Source of the DNA: Epilithonimonas zeae | Lineage (GTDB): Bacteria > Bacteroidota > Bacteroidia > Flavobacteriales > Weeksellaceae | DNA: 64,000 bases | Direction of reading: 5' to 3' | Assembly: GCF_023278365.1 (NCBI RefSeq) | Contig: NZ_CP075338.1 | Span: 1,922,001-1,986,000 of the forward strand | Shown: piece by piece, positions 36,798 to 45,828 of the stretch | Layout of the letters: every line of letters starts with the position of its first letter | Position numbering within the stretch: position 1 is the stretch's first letter | Translations under genes and position numbers: made by a program | The notes under the pieces: model-generated | What the model saw: only the letters and a program-made list of their open reading frames with translations | Database searches by the model: none | What the model was told of the DNA's origin: nothing

Positions 36798-39700
36798 ATG
36801 AAATTCAAATTTTATACATTCGTTTTCTTTTTTATATCTGTTTTCGGACTTGCTCAAAAAATTAATCTTAATTGGGAAGGCACAAAAGTAATGGACTATG
36901 GTACCGAGAAAATAACCTACCCCTTTTTCACGAATCAGAGTTATCAAGTAGATGCCAATTCTATTTTTGTTAACGTAAATATAAAAACGGACAATCAACT
37001 AAAAATAGATCAGGTGCAATGGCAAGAATTGGCTAGTAACGACATTCATGATCTTAAAATAAACTCTATAACTTCAAATCCTTCTGTAAGTATCAATTAT
37101 TTCTTTAACGATAACGACAATACTAATAATGCTAAAGTAAAGGTTGAAGCTATAAAAGTTGAGAACAATAAGATATATAAACTCATATCTTTTAATATCA
37201 ACCAAAACAATGAAAAAATTGCTGCTTTATATAAAGGAAGCAACAAATACGGAACTTCTGAAAACCCTTTGAAATCTGGAACTTTCTATAAAATAAAAGT
37301 TGACAAGTCTGGAATTTTTAAAATTACTAAGCAATTTTTACAACAAAACGGAATTAATGTATCAAGTATTAATCCTAAAAACTTCAGAATATACGGTAAT
37401 GGTGGAATAATGCTACCTGAGCACAATCAAGATAAACGGTATGATGCTTTACAAGAAAATGCTATACAAGTCGTGGGAGAAGAGGATGGTGTTTGGAATG
37501 ATAATGATTATGCTTTGTTTTATGCTCAAGGACCTAACGGATATAATCTTTTTGATAAAACAAATGGAGCTGGCGTAAAAAGGACAGAATTCAGAAGGCA
37601 AATTGCACCAAACAATTTTGTTAACCTCTATGAAGATTATTCTTATTATTTTATAAATTTTGATATTGGCACAGGCAAAAGAGTACAAACTGTAAATAAT
37701 AATTTACCCTCAGAGCTAATAACCCGTTATGATGATTATCAATATATTAATGAAGAGAAATTCAATCTTGTAAAACTTGGAAGAACTTGGACCGGAGATG
37801 CTATACAGGGAAATAGAGATATAACTTTTACCACAAAATCCCCAATGCAGATAGACGATGTTATAAGATTTAAAACCCAAGTAATTGGTTTTAATGCTCA
37901 ATCAGGCAATGTTAAGATTGATATTAATGGGACAAAAAGAGATGAAACATTACGATCAGATTCGCAAGATTTTGTTCCTATCAATATGGAAGGAGCATTG
38001 TACAATCAAACAGGAAATAGTATAAAGTTCACTTATACCACTAATGTAAGTGCTAATCCTAATGCTAGTTTTTATTTTGATTTTGCTGAAGTTCAATATA
38101 AAGAAGATTTAAATTTCAATAATTCTCAAATGAATTTCCGAGATTATGATATTGTAACAGGATCAGGCCAATTATATGGATTTTCTGTAAAAAACACATC
38201 TGACTTAGACCAAATTTGGGATGTGTCAGATATTACCAATGTAAAAAAAGTAACTAACAAAAACTCTCAAGCTTCAACATTTAATTTTGGATATATTGCC
38301 AACAGTGAAAACTTCAATAATGAGTTTGCTGCTTTCAAAAATTCTGCAGCTTTTGAACCTAACTTTGTAGGCAGAATTGAAAATCAAGATTATTCTTCTC
38401 TCAAAAATGTAGACTATTTGATAATAACTCAGCCTGCTTATATAAGTCAAGCACAAAGATTAAGAGATTTTCATAAATCAAAAAATAACTGGATCGTCGA
38501 AGTTGTAGACGTCAACAAAATTTACAATGAATTTAGTAGTGGTAGTAAAGATATTACAGCAATCAGAGATTTCATAACAAGGCTGAATACTACTAATGGT
38601 AAACTTAAATATGTCTTATTAATTGGTGATACTTCTTATGATTTTAAAAATCGTACTGCTAATAATACAGATGTCATCCCTAGCTATCAAAGTGAGAACA
38701 GCGCAGATGTAAAAGCTTCTTATGTTACAGACGATTATTTTGTAATGACTGCTCCTCAAGTGGTTACTGATTTAAGTCAAGTTCCAGATATTCCTATTGG
38801 AAGACTTCCTGCCGACAGTCCACAAGAAGCGAAATCTATGATTGATAAAATTTTGGCATATAACAATGCATTACCCAATCAATCGAATCCATTTGGAGAA
38901 TGGAGAATGAAATTAGATTTTGTTGCTGATGATGATTATGAGGGCGCTGGTATTCCTGCTGGGATAAAAGGTCCTTTCCATTATTTAGTAGATTATGCCA
39001 TAACACAAAATTTTTCAAACACTAATAAACCTGAGTACAATATTCGTAAACTTTATTTAGATGCATTTCCTGCAACTACCGGAGCTGGAGGACAAAGATA
39101 TCCGCAGGTAAATCAAGCTATTACTAATGATGTTGGAAACACTTTGTATTTGTTTTATTTTGGACATGGCGGTATTAATGGATGGGCACAAGAAAGAGTT
39201 CTAACCTCAACGGAGGTACAAGGTTTTAATAATTTTACATCTGTTTATAGTAGATTCCCATTTGTATCAACAATTACTTGCGAATTCACATTGTGGGATG
39301 ATCCTGGCACCTATTCTGTAGGAGAGCAAGTTATAAAACATAATACAGGAGGGGCTGCCACAATGATTACTTCTAGTCGAGCGATTACAGTAGATTATGG
39401 AAGAAAGTTCACTCCTATTTTCACTAAAAATATGTTTACTTTAAAATCTGATGATTTTAATTCCATAGGAGATGCTCATCTTAAAGCTCGACAAGAATAT
39501 TATACATACTCTGAATCAGGTTATGGCCCATCATCCGATCCATTAAGGGTCAACTTCTTAGGTGATCCAGCAATGAAAATGAGTAGACCCAAGCGTCTTT
39601 TGAAAATTGAAAATATAGAAACACCCATCCCCGGAAAAATAAGGGCATTAGATTTTGTTAAGGTTACTGGTCGTGTTCTAAAAGCTGATGGCGTAACAAC

Positions 39701-40766
39701 TGATGATACTTTTGTTGGTCGTGTAATTATAAATATTTTTGATAAAAAAATAAAAAAGAAAACATTAAACAATGATGCTCTTTCCGAACTTGAAGATAAA
39801 CTGGAATTTGAGGAAGAGCCTGGAGCTATAGTAAAAGCTTCGGGGAAAATAAAAAAAGAAAACTCTGGTACTTTTACGGTTGAGTTTTATGTTCCAAAAG
39901 ATATTAATTATGAAGTTGGAAGTGGCAGAATATTAGCCTACGCAGAAAATTTTGAAGATGCTAAAACAACAGGTAAAGATGCATTTGATGTTTTCAACAA
40001 TCAACCACAAGTTGTCGGGGAAATTAATCCAGAAGGAATTAATGACTCCGAACCACCAGCTATTAATCTTTATATGAATAATACAAACTTTGCCAATGGT
40101 GGTATTACAGACCAAAACCCCATGCTTTTAGCTTGTTTAAAGGATAATATGGGCATCAATTCTACTGGTGCTGGAATTGGGCATGATATTACCTTTGTTT
40201 TGGATGGCGATATTATTAACACAACTTCAGTAAACGATTATTTTTCTCCTGGTGATGGCAACGGATGTAGTTTTGGGGATCTTCAGGATTATCAAAAGGG
40301 GTCTGTAACATTCCCTTTCAAAAGTTTAACTCCTGGCGAACACCAATTAGTATTTAAAGTTTGGGATATCAATAATAATTCTACTTCTTCTACGTTAAAC
40401 TTTGTAGTAAAAGATGAGTCTGAAAAAAAATTGACTGTTAACAGACTTCTTAATTGGCCAAATCCATTTACTAATAAAACCTATGTTCAGTTTGAACATA
40501 ATTGTGATGACATCTTGGACGTGAATGTTCAAATCTATACAATCACAGGAAAAATAGTGAGAACATTATCGACCAGTATATCTGCAGAACCATTCCTGCA
40601 AGGCTTCAGAACACCAAGACAAGCTATAGAATGGGACGGAAAAGATGATTTTGGTGATACAGTTGCAAAAGGTACATATATTTTTAAGATATTTGCACGC
40701 AGCCAGAATCAGGAAAAATGTTCAGGAAGCGCAACAGCTGTAGAAAAAATGGTTCTATTAAAATAA
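36798..40766 (+). CDS. porU: Type IX secretion sortase PorU
   Basis: The 1,323-residue product starts at the ATG at 36798 (a TTG just before is less likely) with a signal peptide (KFYTFVFFFISVFGLAQ). The C25-type peptidase core lies in the middle: LLIGDTSYDFKNRT, then IPIGRLPADSPQEA, the catalytic His790 in YFGHGGINGW and Cys828 in STITCEFTLWDDP. The C-terminus has an FlgD-like segment (LNWPNPFTNKTYVQFEHNC) and a WDGKDDFGD motif. PorU cuts off the C-terminal signal of T9SS cargo and attaches it to lipopolysaccharide. The gene is intact. Confidence 0.95.
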   Translation: MKFKFYTFVFFFISVFGLAQKINLNWEGTKVMDYGTEKITYPFFTNQSYQVDANSIFVNVNIKTDNQLKIDQVQWQELASNDIHDLKINSITSNPSVSINYFFNDNDNTNNAKVKVEAIKVENNKIYKLISFNINQNNEKIAALYKGSNKYGTSENPLKSGTFYKIKVDKSGIFKITKQFLQQNGINVSSINPKNFRIYGNGGIMLPEHNQDKRYDALQENAIQVVGEEDGVWNDNDYALFYAQGPNGYNLFDKTNGAGVKRTEFRRQIAPNNFVNLYEDYSYYFINFDIGTGKRVQTVNNNLPSELITRYDDYQYINEEKFNLVKLGRTWTGDAIQGNRDITFTTKSPMQIDDVIRFKTQVIGFNAQSGNVKIDINGTKRDETLRSDSQDFVPINMEGALYNQTGNSIKFTYTTNVSANPNASFYFDFAEVQYKEDLNFNNSQMNFRDYDIVTGSGQLYGFSVKNTSDLDQIWDVSDITNVKKVTNKNSQASTFNFGYIANSENFNNEFAAFKNSAAFEPNFVGRIENQDYSSLKNVDYLIITQPAYISQAQRLRDFHKSKNNWIVEVVDVNKIYNEFSSGSKDITAIRDFITRLNTTNGKLKYVLLIGDTSYDFKNRTANNTDVIPSYQSENSADVKASYVTDDYFVMTAPQVVTDLSQVPDIPIGRLPADSPQEAKSMIDKILAYNNALPNQSNPFGEWRMKLDFVADDDYEGAGIPAGIKGPFHYLVDYAITQNFSNTNKPEYNIRKLYLDAFPATTGAGGQRYPQVNQAITNDVGNTLYLFYFGHGGINGWAQERVLTSTEVQGFNNFTSVYSRFPFVSTITCEFTLWDDPGTYSVGEQVIKHNTGGAATMITSSRAITVDYGRKFTPIFTKNMFTLKSDDFNSIGDAHLKARQEYYTYSESGYGPSSDPLRVNFLGDPAMKMSRPKRLLKIENIETPIPGKIRALDFVKVTGRVLKADGVTTDDTFVGRVIINIFDKKIKKKTLNNDALSELEDKLEFEEEPGAIVKASGKIKKENSGTFTVEFYVPKDINYEVGSGRILAYAENFEDAKTTGKDAFDVFNNQPQVVGEINPEGINDSEPPAINLYMNNTNFANGGITDQNPMLLACLKDNMGINSTGAGIGHDITFVLDGDIINTTSVNDYFSPGDGNGCSFGDLQDYQKGSVTFPFKSLTPGEHQLVFKVWDINNNSTSSTLNFVVKDESEKKLTVNRLLNWPNPFTNKTYVQFEHNCDDILDVNVQIYTITGKIVRTLSTSISAEPFLQGFRTPRQAIEWDGKDDFGDTVAKGTYIFKIFARSQNQEKCSGSATAVEKMVLLK

Positions 40767-40810
40767 AAAAATTAATACATTGGTAAAACTTTTACCTTAA
40801 AAGAAAAAAA

Positions 40811-41941
40811 ATGAATTTAACAAAAAGATTATTTTTAGGATTAGGATTTGGCGTTAGTGCCTTTGCCTTTTCCCAAAGCAATGTTCAGCCAGTATTGACG
40901 GGTGCTCCTTTCTTGAGAATATCTCCAGATGCAAGAGCTGGTGGTATGGGAGATCAGGGGGTTGTGACATCTACAGATGTTTTTTCACAGTTTTGGAATG
41001 CTGCAAAATATCCTTTTGCAAAAGTTTCTTCCGGATTTGGGGTTAACTATACACCATATATGAGTAAGCTTACAAGTGATGTATTCTTGCTTTATGGTTC
41101 TTATTATACATTTTTAGGTGATGATGAGCGTTCTACTTTGAGTGCGAGTATCTATTACTTCAATATGGGTGATGTAGATTTAACAGATTTCGTGGGTAAT
41201 GAAGTGATTCAAGGAGGAACAGCAAAACCAAATGAATTCTCAATCGACGTAGCTTACGGTTTAAAATTAAGTGATAACTACTCAATGGCGGTTACTGGTA
41301 GATTCATCAGATCTGATATTGGTGGGGGGTTCAACTCCAACAGTACTCTGAAACCAGCTAATACTTTTGCAGTAGACGTTTCCGGTTACTATATGTCTCC
41401 TAAGCACGAAAGTATTAGTGGATATGAAGGTCGTGTAAAAGCAGGTTGGGCAGTTCAGAATCTTGGTCCTAGATTAGATTATACAGGAGATGAAGAATCC
41501 AGATCTTACCTTCCTACAATGGCAAGATTAGGTTTAGGTTATGATTTATTAATTGATGATCAAAACCGTTTCAGTTTAAGTGGTGAAGCTTCCAAAATTT
41601 TGGTTCCTGGTCCGGATGACACAGGTAACGTTCCAAACGTTGGAGTAATGGAAGGAATTGGAAAATCTTTCAGCAATAAGAAAAGTATTATGTTCAGTGG
41701 AGCTGCAGAATATTCTTATGACGAGACTTTCGCATTGAGAGCTGGTTATTTTACAGAAGCACCGGAGCAAGGAGCTAGACAATACGCCACTGTGGGTGTT
41801 GGTTTCAAATATGCTTCTTTCGGATTAGATCTTTCTTATTTGATCAACACGTCTAAAATCAATTCAGCTTTGGATAATACTTTAAGATTTGGATTGACTT
41901 GGAACATCGGTAGCGAAACTTACAACGCTCAAGATTATTAA
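40811..41941 (+). CDS. porV: T9SS outer-membrane protein PorV (LptO)
   Basis: The 376-residue protein is preceded by porU by 44 nt. A signal peptide (FGVSAFAFSQ) is followed by the PorV/FadL-like barrel with the family start LRISPDARAGGMGDQGV and repeated strand motifs such as AAKYPFAKVSSGFGVNYTP and YMSPKHESI. PorV moves cargo proteins from the translocon to the PorU sortase. The porU-porV gene order is the usual one. Confidence 0.95.
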   Translation: MNLTKRLFLGLGFGVSAFAFSQSNVQPVLTGAPFLRISPDARAGGMGDQGVVTSTDVFSQFWNAAKYPFAKVSSGFGVNYTPYMSKLTSDVFLLYGSYYTFLGDDERSTLSASIYYFNMGDVDLTDFVGNEVIQGGTAKPNEFSIDVAYGLKLSDNYSMAVTGRFIRSDIGGGFNSNSTLKPANTFAVDVSGYYMSPKHESISGYEGRVKAGWAVQNLGPRLDYTGDEESRSYLPTMARLGLGYDLLIDDQNRFSLSGEASKILVPGPDDTGNVPNVGVMEGIGKSFSNKKSIMFSGAAEYSYDETFALRAGYFTEAPEQGARQYATVGVGFKYASFGLDLSYLINTSKINSALDNTLRFGLTWNIGSETYNAQDY

Positions 41942-41972
41942 TTTTCCGAATTAATAATTAATTATAAAATTT

Positions 41973-42004
41973 TGCCAAGGCTTTCCGCTTTGGCATTTTT
42001 TTTT
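41973..42004 (+). terminator. Terminator after porV
   Basis: TGCCAAGGC pairs with GCTTTGGCA (9 bp with one G-U), then nine T. It closes the porU-porV unit. Confidence 0.85.
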
Positions 42005-42071
42005 GATTAAATTTAAAATTAACTTTACGTTTAATCTCATCCTGAATATCCCATTAAACCATTACTTTCTC

Positions 42072-42079
42072 TAAATTTG
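42072..42079 (+). promoter_or_regulatory. Candidate -7 box for the FUSC gene
   Basis: TAAATTTG matches TAnnTTTG and ends 4 nt before the start codon at 42084, which would make the transcript leaderless or nearly so. Confidence 0.5.
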
Positions 42080-42083
42080 CAAA

Positions 42084-44339
42084 ATGAACTACAGTTCCGA
42101 ACTCAAAAAATTCTTAACCAGCCAATACATCTATTCCGGAGCAAGAATCGCTTTAGCAATAGTAATTCCGAGTATCATCTTGGCACAATTTGGTTTGCTT
42201 AAAGAATATTTTTTGTTTCCCTTAGGAACGAGTTTCGTAGGATTGACGGATCAACAAGGTCCTTTCATAAGAAGAAGAAATACTTTAATATTATCTATTT
42301 TTTCCTTCTTTCTGATTGCACTTTTAGCAAGCTTACTCAAAGGATTTCCTATTGCAGTTTACCTACAAATCATCGTTTTCGGATTTTTCTTTTCAATGAT
42401 TGGTGTGTATGGGATGAGATTGGCAACTTTTGGATCTATCGCACTCGTAGTCCTTAGTATCTTTATTGACGGGCATCTTACGGGAGATGATATTTTCAAA
42501 AGTACATTCATATTTTTCTTGGGCTGTTTGTGGTTTTTTATCATTTTTTTGATTGTTTCAAAATTGCAGCCATACAAATTAGCCAGTCAGGTTGTTGGTG
42601 AGAATTACTTGGAATTGGCAGATTATCTTAGAATCAAAGCCGGGCATTATACCAAAAATCCAGATTTCGATTCGTTACTGAATCAATTGATTACCCAACA
42701 AGTCAAAATCAAAAATCATCAGGAAGATACCAGAGAAATTGTTTTCAAAACCAGACAAATCGTCAACGAGTCTACTACACAAAGCAGAATTCTAATGTTG
42801 ATGTTCCTCAATTCCATTGATCTTTATGATAAGCTTCTAACTTCAGAAAACGATTATAAAAGAATGAATCAGGTTTTTGGGGAAACCAAACTTCTTCAAA
42901 ACATTCACGATTATCTTTTGGTAATGGCAGACGAGATAACCAATCTTGGGATTTCTCTACAAAGCGGTTTGCCTTATAAAGAAATCACTAATTTCGATAA
43001 TGAACTAAAGAAAATTTACGACGAATTTTTCGATCACCGCGCCAAGAAATTTTCATCCGAAACATTAGAAGATTTTATGATGATGCGTCAGGTTCTGATG
43101 AGGATTACGGAGATTACGGATGAAGTCACAACTATTTTAAAAGTCAATTCTCAGGATAAAAAACTGGCCAAAAGTTTGTCCTCAGGATTAGATTATTCTC
43201 AATTTTTACCGCAAGAAGAAAAACTGAACCTCAAAGTTTTATTCTCCAATTTTTCTCTTAATTCAGGACATTTTCGTCACGCTGTAAGAGTAACAATTGC
43301 ATTGCTGATAGGTTATATTGTTTCCAGGTTTGAGATTCTCGGGATTGGACATTCTTATTGGATCCTCATTACCATTATTGCTATTCTGAAACCTGCTTAT
43401 GCAACTACAAAACACAGGAATCTTCTGCGTTTCTTCGGAACTTTGGCGGGTGCGATCATTGCATATATCATTTTATATTTTGTTGATGAACCTACAACAT
43501 TGTTAATTATACTTCTTGTGAGTATGATTATCTGTTTCAGTTTGTTGAAATCCAATTATTTCTGGGCAGTTTTGTTTATGACGATTTATATTTTCCTGTC
43601 TTTCAACTTCTTAAGACCTGGAAATATCAACCTCATCTTCAAGGACAGATTATTGGATACAGCGATTGGTGGAATTGTAACTTTTCTGGTCGCATATTTT
43701 ATTTTGCCGGTTTGGGAACACACTCAAAATCTCGCTTTGATGAAAAAATCTTCAAAAAGCAATCTGGATTATTTCCGATTGGTAATGGATCATTTCTTGA
43801 AAAACGAACCGGAAGATCAGGATTTCAGACTGAAAAGAAAAAATGCCATTATCGATTTAGCGAATCTTTCCGATAACTTCCAGAGAATGATTTCTGACCC
43901 AAAAAATCAACAAAGAAAGCTGGAAGCAGTTCATCAATTTGTTACTACAACGCATTTGATTACAGCTTATACAGCTTCTTTATCACAATACGCCAAATCC
44001 GGTCACGAGTTTCCGGAAATCGATTTTCAGAATTGGAAAATCAAAATCTCTGCAGAATTACTGCGAACATCGTCCCTACTCTATCAACAAGATCTGGATG
44101 AACAAATACGTTCCGAAAGCCACATAAAGCCGGAAGATCAGGTGTTTGATTTATTAGAAAAAAGAAAAGCAGAATTGGAAAATCAAGTTTTTTCCGATGA
44201 GAGGAAAACCTTTACGGTAAGTCATTTGACTGAAATCAAAAACATCAAAGAATTACTGGAATTAATCAATGATGTTGCAAAAGACCAGCGGAAAATTATA
44301 GAGGAATATTTGATTCATCAATCCAAAGCAAATGCTTAA
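42084..44339 (+). CDS. FUSC family membrane transporter (YccS/YhfK-like)
   Basis: The 751-residue product has two sets of about five hydrophobic segments (residues ~15-165 and ~405-545) with long soluble helical regions after each. The second set matches the aromatic acid exporter fold: ALLIGYIVSRFEILGIGHSY then WILITIIAILKPAYATTKHR, GTLAGAIIAYIILYF, DTAIGGIVTFLVAYFILPVW. The substrate is unknown; relatives export aromatic acids. It is a single-gene unit with its own terminator. Confidence 0.88.
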   Translation: MNYSSELKKFLTSQYIYSGARIALAIVIPSIILAQFGLLKEYFLFPLGTSFVGLTDQQGPFIRRRNTLILSIFSFFLIALLASLLKGFPIAVYLQIIVFGFFFSMIGVYGMRLATFGSIALVVLSIFIDGHLTGDDIFKSTFIFFLGCLWFFIIFLIVSKLQPYKLASQVVGENYLELADYLRIKAGHYTKNPDFDSLLNQLITQQVKIKNHQEDTREIVFKTRQIVNESTTQSRILMLMFLNSIDLYDKLLTSENDYKRMNQVFGETKLLQNIHDYLLVMADEITNLGISLQSGLPYKEITNFDNELKKIYDEFFDHRAKKFSSETLEDFMMMRQVLMRITEITDEVTTILKVNSQDKKLAKSLSSGLDYSQFLPQEEKLNLKVLFSNFSLNSGHFRHAVRVTIALLIGYIVSRFEILGIGHSYWILITIIAILKPAYATTKHRNLLRFFGTLAGAIIAYIILYFVDEPTTLLIILLVSMIICFSLLKSNYFWAVLFMTIYIFLSFNFLRPGNINLIFKDRLLDTAIGGIVTFLVAYFILPVWEHTQNLALMKKSSKSNLDYFRLVMDHFLKNEPEDQDFRLKRKNAIIDLANLSDNFQRMISDPKNQQRKLEAVHQFVTTTHLITAYTASLSQYAKSGHEFPEIDFQNWKIKISAELLRTSSLLYQQDLDEQIRSESHIKPEDQVFDLLEKRKAELENQVFSDERKTFTVSHLTEIKNIKELLELINDVAKDQRKIIEEYLIHQSKANA

Positions 44340-44342
44340 AAA

Positions 44343-44370
44343 AAAGCAACTTGTTATTTCAAGTTGCTTT
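44343..44370. terminator. Terminator hairpin shared by FUSC and T9SS-cargo genes
   Basis: AAAGCAACTTG pairs with CAAGTTGCTTT over 11 bp with a 6-base loop, between convergent genes. Confidence 0.8.
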
Positions 44371-44391
44371 GTGATATTATTTAAGATACTT

Positions 44392-45681
44392 TTATTTTTT
44401 TATCATCTTGAAGGTCTGTAGAACTCCATTCTCTAATTTTACATTGACCAAATAGATTCCTGACGCTAGTGATGATACATCCATCTGATGATTTTTTGGC
44501 TGAATCGAACTTAATAATGTTTGTCCGGTTAAACTTAGTATTGATATTTCCTTGATTTGTTTTTTAGAAGAAACATTCAAAGTATGGTGTACGGGATTAG
44601 GATAAAGACTGATAGATTCTGTTTCTATATCATTAACGCCTAATTTGCTGCAATCTGAAATAAAGGACCAATTGCCCTCCAATCCTGGATCTTCTTCCCA
44701 AGTTGTTGTAATCCAAGATTCTTTATTATCCAAACTTTGGAAAGTAGGATTTGTTGCCCATCCTTGGATGCGCTGAAAATTGGTTATAAAAATGTTTTGT
44801 CCTGTTTTGGACCAGACTTGTAATGTGAGCCAATATCTTGTATTTTCATCTTTATTCACGGGGATTTCCAAACCGCCATTAGGAATTGTCAAGCTAGCCC
44901 AAAAGGTTGGATAAATTACAAAATCCTCACTATGTCTAGTAACTTCTGTAGGAACAAGATTTTCATAAGACGCAATCACATCTCCTGGAGAGTTGTTGTT
45001 ATCTTTTCGAACTTCAATAGAGAATTTTTCAAAATCATCGTTTTCTGCCAATGGTAACAACAAAAATTTCAAAGATTTCAGCTTAAAGGCTTCCGAATCT
45101 TTAGGTACAAAAAAATCATCTGCTGCCAAGTATCCGGTATCTCCACTTACAGAACAAGCTGCCCAAAATGGACCTTGGTAATCCTGGTTACAGCCATAAG
45201 CTGGCTCCGCAGGAATATCGCCGCATCTAATGTATTTTTTAACCAAATCATTATTGGTACCACATTGGTCATCTGCATGTACATAGTATCTTACAACTTC
45301 ATCTTTGGTAGCCGTCCATTTGATTGTATCATACCCCGATGCATATACCGTTGTTCCTTCTTCATCTGAAATAGTAATGTAGGACGTTTTAGCAGTTGTA
45401 TTTTCTGAATAAATAATAAATGTATATTCAACCCCGGCAGTAACATTTACATTAGAGTAAGATCCATACATAACCGCTGTATGGATCTGCTCATTTCTCC
45501 CTTGGCAACTTGGAGTGAAGAGTTCCTCAGGAAAATAATATCCGGCAGTTAAGCAACCAGCTCCATCAGTTTTAGATTTAGCAATTTGGTTATACGAGAT
45601 TCGGCTTTCGAAGTTTTTTGATTGTTGCGAGTAGCTCAATTGATAAATAAATACCAATAATAAAAAAGCAATTTTTTTCAT
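44392..45681 (-). CDS. T9SS type A cargo protein, unknown function
   Basis: I choose the ATG at 45681 (MKKIAFLLLVFIYQLSYSQ) as it starts the signal peptide; an in-frame ATG at 45711 is further up. The mature part has paired cysteines (GAGCLTAGYYFPEE, FWAACSVSGDTGY) and beta-rich segments such as GVEYTFIIYSENTTAKTSYI. The C-terminal ~75 residues (SLYPNPVHHTLNVSSKKQIK, ILSLTGQTLLSS, LASGIYLVNV) form a type A sorting domain. It should be delivered by T9SS. The middle domain is not recognised. Confidence 0.85.
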   Translation of the reverse strand: MKKIAFLLLVFIYQLSYSQQSKNFESRISYNQIAKSKTDGAGCLTAGYYFPEELFTPSCQGRNEQIHTAVMYGSYSNVNVTAGVEYTFIIYSENTTAKTSYITISDEEGTTVYASGYDTIKWTATKDEVVRYYVHADDQCGTNNDLVKKYIRCGDIPAEPAYGCNQDYQGPFWAACSVSGDTGYLAADDFFVPKDSEAFKLKSLKFLLLPLAENDDFEKFSIEVRKDNNNSPGDVIASYENLVPTEVTRHSEDFVIYPTFWASLTIPNGGLEIPVNKDENTRYWLTLQVWSKTGQNIFITNFQRIQGWATNPTFQSLDNKESWITTTWEEDPGLEGNWSFISDCSKLGVNDIETESISLYPNPVHHTLNVSSKKQIKEISILSLTGQTLLSSIQPKNHQMDVSSLASGIYLVNVKLENGVLQTFKMIKK

Positions 45682-45828
45682 ATCATAATAAATTTTATTG
45701 ATTGGTAACAAATGTTGAAAAAAAACAATAATGTCTCCAAATATTGGGATACACTATAAATGCTCAACGATTATTTTGAGATACTCATCCAACACTCACC
45801 CAAACGTAAAAACCTATTTATCAGAATT

